Source: Gnetum montanum (taxonomy: Eukaryota; Streptophyta; Gnetopsida; Gnetales; Gnetaceae). From it: 53,013 bases of DNA. Every line of letters begins with the position of its first letter. The stretch's first letter is position 1. The notes beneath the pieces were generated by a model, which was given only the letters and a program-made list of their open reading frames with translations, searched no databases and was not told the DNA's origin. The DNA lies in contig MNCI01034050.1 of assembly GCA_015680685.1 (NCBI GenBank), forward strand, positions 15,024 through 68,036, written 5' to 3'. Positions 32,653 to 44,699 of this stretch are shown here, piece by piece. The position numbers and the translations under genes were made by a program.

Positions 32653-32950
32653 TTGTTGCAGATTATGTTTAATGACTTTTGGTTCTCTCTTTGTCTTAGT
32701 CAACTTGTATTCCAAGAAAATACTGAGTTCTTTTAGATCTTTCATTTCAAATTGCTTCTTCATATTTTTCTTAAAGTTCTCTATTAGTTTATCATTTGTA
32801 ACTATTGCATATTATGTTTGATGAATTTTGATTTACACCTTGTCTTGATCAACTTATATTCCAAGAAAATATTTTAGCTTCCCATAATTCTTTCATTTCA
32901 AATTCATTCTTTATGTTTGCCTTAAAGTCCTCTATTTGTTCATCATTTGT
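32653..32950. repeat. 149-bp tandem duplication in copia RT
   Basis: Copies at about 32653-32801 and 32802-32950 share TTGCATATTATGTTT, CAACTTATATTCCAAGAAAA, TCTTTCATTTCAAATT and CATTTGTAA blocks. The copies have diverged markedly, so the duplication is not recent. Confidence 0.8.
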
Positions 32951-34140
32951 AAATATGAACATGAGATCATCTACATAGAGAGAGACTATAATGAAGTCCT
33001 TGTTATTGTGTTTATAGTATACTATTATTTCAAACATGCAAGATGAGAATCCTTCTTTAGAAGATAGTCATTGATTTTATGGAACCAAGCTCTTGGAGCC
33101 TGTTTTAAGCAATACAAGGCTTTCTTTAATTTCCAAAGTTTGTTTTCCTTACCTTTGATGTTGTATCCTTCTAGTTAATAAACATACACTTCTTTATTGA
33201 TATTTCCATTAAGAAAAGATAAGTTTACATCCATCTAATGTAATTTGAATTTATGATAAGCAGCAATTGAGAGAACATGTTTAATGGTTTTGAATCTAGC
33301 TATTGGAGAAAAAATCTCTTCATAGTCTATGTGCTTCTTTTGTTTGAATCCTCTTGCAACTAGTCTTGATTTATGTCGATGAATTCTCCTTTTTCATTGA
33401 ATTTGATTTGGTACAACCATTTACAATCAATTATCTTTTTTACATTTTGGTCTATTCATTAATTATCATGTTTTTTTTTCATGATGGCTTCATATTCTCT
33501 ATCCATAGATTCTTTTCATGTTTTTGTTCTTAAGGCTTCTTCTATACCTTTGGTTTTAAAAATAAAGTCAAGTATGTTATGTTGTTGATTGCATTAGATC
33601 TAATTTCTTTTATCTTAGAGTTATTTTCCAACATTTGTTCTTGAGGATGATTTCTTTGTTACCATAGTTTACCATTATTTTGTACTTCTATCCTTTCATT
33701 TGAATCTAAAAATATTTCATGCCAAATTTATTTTTTATGAAAATTACATTTCTAAATTAGTGCCATTTTTTCTCTATGGGATCATAGAAAGTGTATTCAC
33801 TTATCTTAGTATCGTATTCTAGAGAAATGCATTTCTTTCCTCTACTGTCCAATTTATCTATGAATTTATTTCGGATTTTGACATAGAAATGATAACTAAA
33901 TGTTCTTATGTGTTTTATATTTGGAAGTTTTTGTAGAAAATTTTATAAGTGGACTTATCTTTGTTGGTGCTACTAATTATTCTATTGGTAATGTAAGTTT
34001 CTACATTCATAGTCATACTCCAAATATTGTCAAACATTTGATCATTTTTAAGAATACATCTCACCATGTCTTGCAAGGTTATCATTTTTTTTCAATAATA
34101 TCATTTTATTGTGGACTATATTTACATGTGGTTTGATGAA

Positions 34141-34450
34141 AAATGCCTTAATGTGTAAGTGATGTGGACTCCACAATCAAGTGCTACCAATTGAAATATT
34201 AAACAACTCAAGTAGTGGAGCCTTTTATAATGTGGAACAGAACTCAAAAGAAACTGTATCATACAATATAGGAGATCACATTATTAATCATTTTTACTTT
34301 TTTCATTAATCACATCACTGCTTACAAAATGCCCATGGTGATCCACATGATGGCACAAGGTTGGAACCAGTTGAAATACCAACACAGCATAGGCTAAGGC
34401 CCCCTCTTATCATAGTATTAAAATAAGTTTCTGTGGTTTCCAAGCTGTAG
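34141..34450. other. Unassigned 310 bp between copia fragment and element C
   Basis: No coding frame, repeat or RNA gene recognised. It may be the outer part of the copia element or older host DNA. Confidence 0.4.
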
Positions 34451-35395
34451 TGATGAGTGATGTAGGTACCCCTATGCTCAACCATACGAATTAGGAAGCA
34501 TTCACACACAATCTAATCAAATTTTGTGAACTCTATAGTTTCTGGTGCACTAGTTCTCTAGGAAGTGAACCTTGTCCTAAAGGTTGTTCCTTGTCTTCCC
34601 AATTACACTTGTGATGTACAAAGGTATGGTTAAGTGTAATCAAGGTATATGATTTTTATTGTTTTATGTTTTATATTCTTTGACAATTAGATAGAGAGAT
34701 GAGTATTTTAATAATTTAACTACTTTACTAGTCTCTAACTAGTCCTATAAGCATCCGATCCCACTTTTCATACACATCCTAAACCCACATATCCACTATT
34801 GGGTTACCAAGCATTACACTACTAGGAGCACCAAGTAATAACGTTGTTGGTGTTACTAAGGGAATACATGTTTACGCACGAAGTGGTCATACTTATGTAC
34901 TTAATCTATTTAGCTTAATTAATTAACTAATCACTCGAAGTCTAATTTAGCTTAATTAATAACATAATTAATGAAAACAATAAATGCATAAATAAATCAT
35001 TAATCTATTCTAAGTGTTACAACATTTAATGAAAATATTTATCTTTATTGCCACATACACTAGTATGGTTCACATACAACAATGTTTGAATAAAGATCCA
35101 TACACTTTCTGACTCTAGTTGCAGGCACTTAGAAAAATATTCTAACTTTCAAATGGACAAACTACAAGAGTTGTGCTACTATTATGACTTTATGCCAATA
35201 AACATGGCTCTAATCTTGTATTTATAGTTTTTATTATAGGACTACATCGATGGGGCCTTGTAGACATAGGAAATGCTACATTGACGTGACCCCATGAACA
35301 AGGCAACACCACGTAAACAGAACCTTATCAATAGGGACCTGTCGATGAGGTTACGTCAATAGTGGCTTGTCGATGCGACACTTTGACACTCATCA
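34451..35395 (-). repeat. 3' LTR of element C
   Basis: 945 bp, TGATGAGTGATG to GACACTCATCA, the best-preserved TG...CA pair of the family here. TATTTATA is at 35219-35226. On the minus strand the adjoining internal sequence ends CATGGGGGCA (35405-35396), a likely polypurine tract. Confidence 0.9.
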
Positions 35396-35405
35396 TGCCC
35401 CCATG
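35396..35405 (-). other. Polypurine tract of element C
   Basis: Minus-strand CATGGGGGCA directly before the 3' LTR. It would prime plus-strand DNA synthesis. It is short but correctly placed. The equivalent is missing from element B. Confidence 0.5.
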
Positions 35406-35630
35406 ACTAAATGAAAAATCATCCTTGAGTTCCTTTACAAAATTAGGAAGGTATGGGATTATTGATTGACTCTTGACATATCAAATTGACATAACAAAAT
35501 TGAGTGCCTAAGTGTACAAATCAACAAATTACAAAAATTGTGGTGTTCATGAAAAAAAATTAAACACCATGACATGACTACACAAAACTAGATAACACAT
35601 CCTTTGATGGCATAAAGATGGTGGAGAAGA

Positions 35631-38494
35631 TCAAATAGTCCCAAGCAATGGTGTTCCTGAGGTTCTAAAGGACCTTCGCTGGCTTCAAGTACATGTAATA
35701 GCTAAGGCAACTGTGGCTATCCTACTATAAATGCAACCTCTAATGGAAGCTGAAAGGCATCTAGTAATGCCTTCATCTTCTCCTCCTTACTCTAGGGATC
35801 ATTCACAGTCCACACAACATCACTAATGTGGGACCTAGAATGGGGACATCCCACAGATAGGACATTACCAAGAACATCTCTTTTACATTAATAAACGAGG
35901 TAATAAACTATTTTTATTTGATATCAAATGTCTTGATTACATTCTATAGCTCCTAGTAGTCATTCATCCTCTTGGCCAAGTTCTTGATAGTTGATTGTTG
36001 ATTAGTGAATTGTGCCTTCAGAACTTCGAGTTTAATATTTTCCATTGTGAACTTTTGCTTGGTGTCTTTGTGATGCTTAAACTCAACCTTGTACAACAAG
36101 TACGAGCTAGCCACCTATTTCTCAAGTTCTAACCACAATAATTTAGCAGTTAACATGGCTAGATTCACATAATGAAGATTGGCGAGCTCCATGTATTTCA
36201 TCATCTCCTCAATTTGCAACTCCTTCATGTGGATTTTTGCTTTGTTGTAGACATCTATCCCATCAATGATGGGTTTCCAAAATTCTTTTTCTTGCTAAAG
36301 TTGTTGAAGGGTTTTATTCATTTTTGCCTTCACCAATTGGATGTGTTTTTCATTTACTTTCTTTTGTAGATCAACTTGTTCTTTGTAATGGTTCTTGACT
36401 CTCTCAAATTTGAGGGTCTCCAATTTCCAAGCTGCTACCTCAATTGTAGTTTTCTGGCAAAGGGTGCAGACCTCCTCCATGGAGAGATTTTCATTTACTA
36501 CTATCAATCTCCTTGGTTCTAAGTTTTCTTTGGCCAATTACTCCAATTTTTTATGGATTAAGTTTATTAATTATTATTTATGTGCATCAACATTCCACAG
36601 GTGATGGTTCTCTACTATCAACTGTACATTCTCTTGGTGGGTTTGATCCAAGGCCTTATGAATCTTGTGTTGTGTGGCCTCTACCAAGGATTGGTAGAAT
36701 ATTGTTATTTCCATTACCCCCTCAACCCCTTTTAGTTTAGTGTGAAGCTATTTCATAACTTCATCTCTTGTCAATCTCAGGTTGAGAAATGCAAGGTCAG
36801 CAATCTGGGCTCTTAATTTCATAACTTCAGTAGCTAAGAGTTTGTTCAACTGCTTGGCTATTTCAAGTAGCTCCTCCAAGATGATGTTTTTTCCCCTTGC
36901 CTCAAGCAGCTTCAACTGGGTTGCAGTAATATTATTTGAAATGTTAAATACATCTAGAAGCAGTTACTCAATTCCCAGCAATTGGTCCAATAGTTATTCA
37001 TGTTGTGTTGGATTCATTCTGCTACTTGTGGTTTATGCAAACATTTGCACATCTTTGAGTGTAGTGATGTCCAGTGTAGATGTTGTAGGTGCATTTAGCA
37101 TTTTAGTAATTTGGTTAGTAACCACTTTGCTGCAGTCTCCCATCCTTGGTGCTGCATCAACAATATTGTTGCCCCCTCACCCTCCTCCAAGCGCACTGAG
37201 AAGGTCATGACGTTTCTAGAGATTTCTAGGAGTGACTATTGTTCTACGAGAGATACTGTAACCTCTTTGGTGCTCAGATTCAACCTTGTGGGCAAGTATG
37301 TTATTTGGGCTAAGAATATAGATCCACCTCCACCCATCAAGCTAATTGTTTATGCCACCTCATTGAGGTGACTCATTGCTAGTTTGTACATGGATGGGTC
37401 CCTACCACTCGTGCTTACTCATTGCTCTTGTTCATTCAAGATCCATTCTTGGTATTCATGCAATCATTGGATGGTTGCAATGATGTTTAGCATGGTTGTT
37501 TGAGTCTTAGGTGGAGGTGGTGTTTGCTACTTCTCTTCTTGGATAATCGTTGCAAGTGTCTTATCTTTCATCATTCCTGCCTAGTTGGTGGCTAGAACTT
37601 GCATGATAACATCATTGATGTAACGAGCTATTCCTTTCCTCTAATAGAGTTTTTTGATTACTCATGAGAAGGGGAGTGCCTTCCTTCCACATTCATTTTC
37701 TTTAAACTGCTTCTCCATCTCTAGATAGATCAGCTTTGGAAGGTTGATGAGGAATCTACCACTCAGAGCGGTGCATGCTCGTGTAGAGAAGGCAGTGACT
37801 TTGCTTAGCCTCACCATGGGATTGAGGTAAAAGGCCACAATCTTATAGTGGATTATGTCTGTTGATGTGAGAACATCAAACTCCTTGTGGTGGACACCAT
37901 AGCACTGTTGCACCCATTCTTTCTTGATGCTAGGATCTACCTACATTAGGGTCTTAGCAAGACTTGCCTCTATCTCTACTAACTTGAGCACTTCAACAAT
38001 TACCTACACCAAGTAGGACACTAATATGTCCTTGATTTTTACTATTGATCAAGGCTACCTATTTTTCTAAAACAAAAATTTCTCTCCCATGTGCCACTTC
38101 TTGGTGGAAGTGATGATTGGCCACATGGGAGAGGCCTTCAATTGATCCTACACTTCTTTTGGTGCTTGGTCCAAGAAAACCCAAATTTTAACTCCTATAC
38201 CATTATTTTCTAGACCTCTTATGATTTGATCTAATTTAGACAAGCTTCTATCAAGGTCACCTCAAGATTTACTACTTATACTAGTGCATCATCTCAATGC
38301 AAGTGTTCTGTTGCTACTACTAGTTCAAGAAACTATCGAATAGATTCCACCTCAACCTCTTCCCTAAGAGGACCTATCGCATGCATTGCAAACAATTCTT
38401 CTTGGGCCTGTTATTGTCCCCTTCCTATTCTAGTTTGTTTCTCACTTGGTTGAGATAATCCTACTTGCTACGTATGCTTTCCTTTTGGTGACAT
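35631..38494 (-). pseudogene. Extra 3' ORF of element C
   Basis: Counterpart of 19943-22792. The ATG at 38494 (MSPKGKHT) follows ...GTGATCGTAG, with a conserved acceptor-like AG, and TGA ends it at 35631. The segment 37913-37662 has TDIIHYKIVAFYLNP, ALSGRFLINLPKLIYLEME and FKENE, the putative plant transposon protein-like pattern. The segment 36537-36295 (starting MAKENLEPRR, with EEVCTLCQKTTIEVAAWKLE and KEQVDLQKKVNEKHIQLVK) is a charged heptad-like region. Low-identity but position-by-position agreement with element B, across many stops, shows that the protein was once maintained. Function unknown. Structural (Gag/Env-like) or regulatory roles are possible. Confidence 0.65.
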
Positions 38495-40590
38495 CTACGA
38501 TCACAACACATCCATGGATTAGTAGATATAATGTGTAATTTTAAAGTTTTAAATACCTTCTCTTGTTAGTTAGTTACACTTTGGCTAAGGTTGGACAATG
38601 GCAGAGTGATTATTTTATTAATTATTTATTGTAAATATCACCAAAGATTTTTGAAAAGGTTTAAATCTTGTAATTTGGTGTTTAATAGTTGATTTTTTAG
38701 TTAAACCTTTGTGGGAGTTAGAAAAAATGGCAAAAACTTTTCTGTCAATAATGGAACATTTGTGGCCCCCACAATGAAGAGCTTACCTTCGGTAGCTACA
38801 AGGTTGAAGAATGAAGTGATTTTGGATAAATGGCTAGGAGGTTATGGGCTTTGGAAGGTTTTGGTCTGAAATTTTGAAAAACTCCCTTTGTGTTTGTGAG
38901 AAAATATAAAATTTTCCAAGTGGGTCACACATATATATATAATTTTTCCCTTACATTGGTAGGGCCTTGTATACGGCTCTGCTTTGTTAATGAGGCCCTA
39001 TATACAAAGCCCATAGGAAAAATTTTGAAACTCATTAAGTTCGAGAGCCAAGAATATGAGGAAATCATTACAGAGTATCCCTAAAAGCTCAAAAATTGAA
39101 AAATTCGACAAAGAATGCATTTATTGAACAAAATATGTAAAGGAGCACATGGTTTGATGTAGAAGATGGATGTATGAAAGATTCTGATTGCAAGAATGCC
39201 TAAGGATAAGGTGCTTAACAAATCCAACCAAGGGACATGTAAGTGGATCCTCCCCATAGCAGGCACATGCCTTGTTTTCCCTTGCATAACCTCAACCTAA
39301 GGAGTCCATGGGCTCTTTAAGTGATTAATGGTTGATGAAAGTTAAGGATCAAAACCCAAATGATTCTACCTAAGAATTCAAATACATCATACTAACATAC
39401 AAAATCAAGAACATGGACTTCAGCAGTGAGGTGAGTTATGATTAGTAGAGACAGATGATGGAGAAGATGGAATGGAACTTTGAATTGAGGTCATAATAAG
39501 TCCCTTATAGAAATTATGTTTAAAAATGGCTTGAGAAGATCCATCCTTAGTCCAAACCAAAACCAACCTCTTTCAGTGACTTCACATTATCACTCCAAGA
39601 TTGATCCACGCCCTCGAGACACAAGACTATTCCCATAGAACAACCACCATTCCATAAATAGAGAGAAAGAGAAATAGAAAGTGAGAGAGGGCCTTAGTTA
39701 GAGGGGACCTTCAAGCATAGGTAACATGTCTTTCTAGTTCCATAACCAGTACTTATAGATCATTTGTTTGTCTAAGGGATGTGCTTTGAATTCCCATCAT
39801 TTTTTTTGTTTATTTGTTTTTTTTATATTTTAATTTTTTGGATGGAAAAAAAAACCATGAAAAGATGCTATTTGACTTCCTTTTATTGGTGAATAGGAAA
39901 TGGTAAAAAGTCTAGAAAAATACTTAAGGACTTAAGTAAGTAGAAGAGTACAAAGAGTATTGAGTCCCCTTGAAGTCACACCCTATACAAACCTTTGAAT
40001 CCTTCTCAATTCCAAAAACTACCAAGGTCACTAATTTATTAAAATTTGATTTAATGAAAGGAACCTAAAACTCCAAAAACAAGGAAACCCATTGAGTTTG
40101 TGAATAGGTGGATGTTGCAGACTCACTACCTATTCCATGAAAAAGAAACCATGACTAAGCCATCGATACAAAAATTCAAAAATTGAAACCATACATTAGC
40201 AAACAAAACATTAAACATAAACCACAATTAGTAGTAGCTACAACACCACTATGTCCTATTGGCATAAAGCATGTTTATTAGTAAAAATTTGAAAATCATA
40301 CTCAAACAAAAAAAAGTAAAATATACAAGAAACTGTAAAAATACTAAAGAAAGATTCAAACGTACCAATAATGAAGTACAATAAAAAATTTTATAACAAT
40401 AGGAAAAATTTGAAAACCAAAATTACAAAATAAAAGATGGAAAACAAAAAATAGAAAACCTAAGGAGCCATATGGATGATTAGCATGGATGGCCATCTCC
40501 CCCATGACTGAGTTGGAAGGAAAAGATCCAAAAAATCAAGTGTCATTGTCCATTCGTTGAGGTATTTGTTACACTAGCTTACTTGGGCTC
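38495..40590 (-). other. Non-coding spacer between IN and 3' ORF in element C
   Basis: Equivalent of 22793-24955 in element B and similarly AT-rich. It has a CACATATATATATA stretch near 38927 and a T-rich tract near 39800-39840. No conserved reading frame. Confidence 0.55.
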
Positions 40591-41636
40591 ATGGAAAATC
40601 TTTACTTGTTGGATGTTGACCAACTACATTTTATTTGGGCTCTTAGGTTTGTACATGGTCAAGGCCCTTTAAAAAAAGGTTTCGTTAATTATATAAGGTC
40701 CCTTCCACAACATTTAGAGCTTTTTTTTCTAGGGTACATGTGCGAGGTTCCAAAAGAGAACCTTATCTTTGAGTTGAAATTTCACATTTCATATTCTAAG
40801 GTCATATCATTATTTTTTGAATGTCTTGTGCACTTCATTCAAAGATAGGGCTACTAATCAATTTTCATCTAGCACATTGATGTTAATCAGTCTTTCTTTT
40901 TGTGCTAAACTTAGATCAAGATTCAATTCATAGGTTGTTGAGAGTGTATGAAGCTTAGATTGAATTGGGAGCGTTGGAAGTTTTCTGTACATTAACTCAT
41001 AGCAAGAGTAACTAATAGGAAGTTTCCATGTTAAGTGGCAGGCCCAAAGAGAATCATTAAGTTTTATGCTCCAGTCTCTCCTATATTTTCTAATAGTTCT
41101 TGTTAGAATCTTTGTGATCTCTCAGTTAGTTACCTCTGGTTGACCGTTGGCTTGGGGTGATAGGGTGTTAATTTATGTTCAACCCTCAAGCATTGCATCA
41201 AATTTTGAAAATTAGCACCTATAAAATTAGTTTCATTGTCAGAAATTAGTGCACATGGCATCCAAAACCTGTTTACAACATTTTTTTGTACAAATCGAGT
41301 AGCAGTGGATGATGTATAGTTAGTGATGACTACTGTTTTTGCCCATTTGGTATAGTAGTCGACTGCTATGATGATATATGCCTTTCCATTGAACATGGGT
41401 GTGATGGGACCCATGAAGTTTATGCCCCATATGTTAAAGGGCTCTAGTGGTTCAATCCACTATTGAGGATCCTCCATTCATGTGGTCATCCCACTATCTC
41501 ATTGACAACGTTCACAAGATCAGACAAATTGGTGGACATTCCTAAAAATTGTAAGCCAATAGTATTTTTCCATCAAGATTTTTATCGTTAAGCATCTCCC
41601 TACATAGTGGCCTTTGCAAGGGCCTTTGTGAACATC

Positions 41637-41641
41637 CTAGA
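41637..41641. repeat. Target-site duplication of the solo LTR, left copy
   Basis: CTAGA, identical to 42211-42215. Confidence 0.9.
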
Positions 41642-42210
41642 TGATGAGCGACTAGGTACCCCTACGCCCAACGATACGAATCACGAGCGTTCACATGTGA
41701 CCTGGTCAAACTCCATGGACATGCTAGTTATGGTATCTAGATAGTTACACGTTGATCGCAGTTTGCTGTCTTCCCACCTAGACTAGTNNNNNNNNNNNNN
41801 NNNNNNNNNNNNNNNNNNNNNNNNNNNNNNNNNNNNNNNNNNNNNNNNNNNGCAATAAATAACAAAAATAATTAACAATTAAATTAAACAATTAAAACTA
41901 AGTGAATGCTACAATGATGAAGTAATCTCGATCTTTATTTCTAGTCATGTGCGCGTCCAAGTACGTCACACTCGAATAAAGGTGCCATACAATTACAAGC
42001 ATCACACTACGGGCATGCACTAGGAAAATATTCTAACTCCTATGGAAACAAACTGAAAGAGTCTAGCTACAAATGACAAAAGGATGCCTAAATGAGGTGG
42101 AAAGCCTTCTTATTTATAGGCTGGGATAGGCGGCTGCGTAAATGGGGCACCGTCAACGTCGCCGCGTATACACGGCCCCATCAATGCATCGACTATATAG
42201 CGCTTCATCA
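41642..42210 (-). mobile_element. Solo LTR of a younger Athila-like subfamily
   Basis: Begins TGATGAGCGACTAGG and ends CGCTTCATCA, with TATTTATA at 42111-42118, flanked by perfect CTAGA duplications. It is much richer in CpG than the other LTRs (for example CACCGTCAACGTCGCCGCG near 42147), so it has had less time to decay. Internal sequence is absent, implying LTR-LTR recombination. A 64-base run of N (41788-41851) hides part of it, so its true length is unknown. Confidence 0.9.
41788..41851. other. Assembly gap (64 N)
   Basis: A run of N within the solo LTR. The missing part corresponds to the conserved block around ATTACACTTGTGATG to CTAACTAGTCC of other LTRs, which is several hundred bases long in them. 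The gap size is probably nominal. Confidence 0.95.
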
Positions 42211-42215
42211 CTAGA
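42211..42215. repeat. Target-site duplication of the solo LTR, right copy
   Basis: CTAGA, identical to 41637-41641. The integrase frame resumes directly after it. Confidence 0.9.
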
Positions 42216-42439
42216 GAACACATAGTTGATCTACATTAGGGACACACCAAAAAACCAGGTCATTAGTGCTCACCTTCTAAAGGTGTTTGTTGATTTCCAT
42301 GAAGTACTTTGCTCGATGAAGAAACTATTATTTTTTTCTAAAGTCCAAATCTTATGGCATCTCCTAAGTGAGAAGGTAAGTGAGGATGCCATCATATCAT
42401 TTTAATTCAATGGGCACTTATTCATTGATTTCTCCTATA

Positions 42440-42850
42440 AAGAGAAGTTCATCTCAAAATTAATCAGAGAGCAAACTCTCCTCCTCTTTATTATCCCATC
42501 TTAACCGAGGGAGATGGTCAACAACCACATTCTCAATTCCTTTCTAATCTACCATTGTGAAATCAATTTTTTGCAAGATCATGAGCAACCATATGATATG
42601 GGGGCTCATTGTTGGCTTATTCATCAGAAAGCGGATGGCACTGTGATCTATGTACACAAATACTTTATACCAACCACATAGTATTTGAACTTTTCTAGAG
42701 TGTACACCACTACCATAAGTTCTTTTTCAGTTGTGGTGTAATTCAATTGTGCACCCATAATGCTTTGGCTTGTGTAGTGGATGTAATATGAACATTTCTT
42801 ATCATCCAACTATGTAAGCATGGCTCCCAAGGCATAAGTAGATGCATCTA
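42440..42850 (-). pseudogene. RNase H of element C
   Basis: Homologous to 26230-26690 (for example the minus-strand counterpart of AGTTCTTTTTCAGTTGTGGT at 42718, the EKEL region). Broken by stops but collinear with element B. Confidence 0.75.
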
Positions 42851-43800
42851 TCATTATATAAAATGGCCTAGACCAATCTACTGCCCATGGAATTGGAGTT
42901 TCTATGAGTCTTTCTTTTAATAGTTGGAATGCATGTTCACACTCCTTGGTCCAAATGAATGAAGTATCTTTCTTTGTAAGCTCAACTAATGGCTTTGCAA
43001 TCTTAGAGAAATTCTCTATAAACCACTGGTATTATCCAGTGTGTCCAAGGAATGATCGAATGTCTTTGATTGTCTCTGGTTGACATGTGATTCCTTGGAT
43101 GACCCTATCTTTTCTAGGTCTACCTCAATCCCTTTTTACGAAATTCAATGCCCTTTTTTGCTAATTAAGCCTAGGGTTTGTTTCAACACATCTTTTCAGT
43201 ACCTACTCAAGGTGATCCAAGGCTTGCTCAAATATAGCCCCATAGGAAGAGAAGTCATCCATAAAGACTTTTACCTTGCTACCAATCTACTGTTAAAAAA
43301 TACTAAGGACCAGGTGTTGAAATGTTGCGGGAACATTGCACAAACCAAATGACATCTTGCAATATGCAAAAGTCCCTCAGGGACTTGTAAATGTTGTCTT
43401 GGCCTAATCTTCTAGCACAATTTTGATTTGGTTATAACCACTATAACCATCCAAGAAGTTATAATAGTAATGCCTACATATGGTGTTCAACACTTGGTCC
43501 ACAAATAGAAATGAAAAATGATCTTTAAATGTTTCCATATTCAATAGCCTAAAGTTGATGTAGACCTACCACTTGCCATCTTTCTTTGGCAGAATTACGA
43601 GTGGACTAACCCACTCACTATCTTCAATAGGATAGATGATCCCTACCATGAGGAGTTTTCCAAGTTCCCTCTCTAATGATCTACTTCAATTTAGAATTTA
43701 GCCACCTCTAAAGTTGCCTTCTTGGCTTCATGGTCAGGTCAATGTAAATACAATGTTGGCATATCTATGAATTAATTCCAGTTAGTTTGGGATATGACTA
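42851..43800 (-). pseudogene. pol: Reverse transcriptase of element C
   Basis: Collinear with element B's RT. The catalytic FMDD box is intact at 43265-43254 (KVKVFMDDFSSYGAIF), and the stretch before it has LVCAMFPQHLV-like wording with a frame change. KTTFTSPxGTFAYCKMSFGL lies around 43410-43345. This copy keeps both catalytic Asp codons, unlike B. Confidence 0.85.
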
Positions 43801-44269
43801 AGTAAAGGCTATTGGCCATTTTTTGACCATCGTCAATAGCTTGTATTTTTATTTGGGAGCAAGATTTGCATTGATTATAACCAACTTGCCATTATTTAAA
43901 AATGCATACTTCATGCCAACTAGTAGAGTTTTTAATTCTAGCAGCTCTTGTTTGAAATTATCAAGGATTACCAACTCTCCTCAATAGATATCATCATATT
44001 CATCATTAGAGAATTGGTGATGAACTTGCTCAAGTTCATCCATGCCTTTGACATGAACACATGTCAGGATCCTAGTAGGTTCCATGCATAGTGTGCTACT
44101 ATCAAAGTTAGATGTTAGCCACTAGGTGCCCTCTTGTTTTATGGCTGCTACATACAAACACCTTTGGATATTTGTTTCATGTGCATACTAATTTCATGCT
44201 TTAATGAATGTAATCTTAATGGACCAGATTTTCTACTCGCAATTGCACTTGTTATCATTGTATGTAATG

Positions 44270-44670
44270 CATGGAACATGCTTCTTCTCTAGTCATCCAA
44301 ATTCATTCTGCTTGGAGATTTCCAAGGAGAGGTTTATTATGCCCATTCATGCATTAATCGTGCTTAATCAAGCCCTTCCCATAATTATGGGGAAGTCACC
44401 TTTGTAGTTTTCTATTTTGATCACCAAAAAATTGGCAAGATAGGACCACCCACAAACTGTAGTCACAATGTCCTCCACTAATCCTAAAGGAGCAGTGATT
44501 GATTGGTTTGTCAATTCCAAACAAATGTTACTCTATTTGATAGGTGGTAGGTTCTAGGCCTTGTCTATTTCATGGAAGATGAGATTGACACTAGAATCAA
44601 AATCAAGAAGGACCTTACATGGCTCATGTCTAGCAATTTGTAAGTATATAAGAGGACTTCATGGGTTAGA
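44270..44670 (-). pseudogene. Aspartic protease of element C
   Basis: LLDFDSSVNLIFHEID (about 44611-44564) is the active-site region (DSGSS altered to DFDSS). DFPIIMGRA and LSTI (about 44400-44355) is the conserved later strand. Collinear with 28010-28460. Confidence 0.8.
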
Positions 44671-44699
44671 TCTCTTTGTGGGAAGGTTGCCAACATTGA

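Larger units (their letters stand above)
32034..34140 (-). pseudogene. pol: Ty1/copia pol fragment (IN end, RT, RNase H)
   Basis: Minus strand, high to low: an integrase C-terminal segment (about 33900-33750, LDSRGKKCIFLEYDTK and EYTFYDP), RT with LYCLKQAPRAWFHKIND (about 33118-33066) and the catalytic segment VSLYVDDLMFIF (about 32982-32945), and RNase H with LDLDFATSLLSRFM, LRYVKG and STYEVELITINEC (32500-32110). The PBS, gag, protease and LTRs are absent, so it is an internal piece. RT contains a 149-bp tandem duplication and RNase H a 46-bp one. It is more AT-rich than its neighbours. Element B's LTR abuts it at 32033. Confidence 0.85.
40591..42400 (-). pseudogene. Integrase of element C, split by a solo LTR
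   Basis: The core is open over 41414-41130: MGPITPMFNGKAYIII, then DYYTKWAKT, LISDNETNF with the second catalytic Asp, and TPYHPKPT. The HHCC finger (41640-41560, DVHKGPCKGH and a later Cys pair) is separated from the upstream part (42330-42216) by the LTR at 41642-42210, which entered just before the first finger His. The C-terminal part is around 40850-40600. It keeps more readable frame than element B. Confidence 0.85.
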
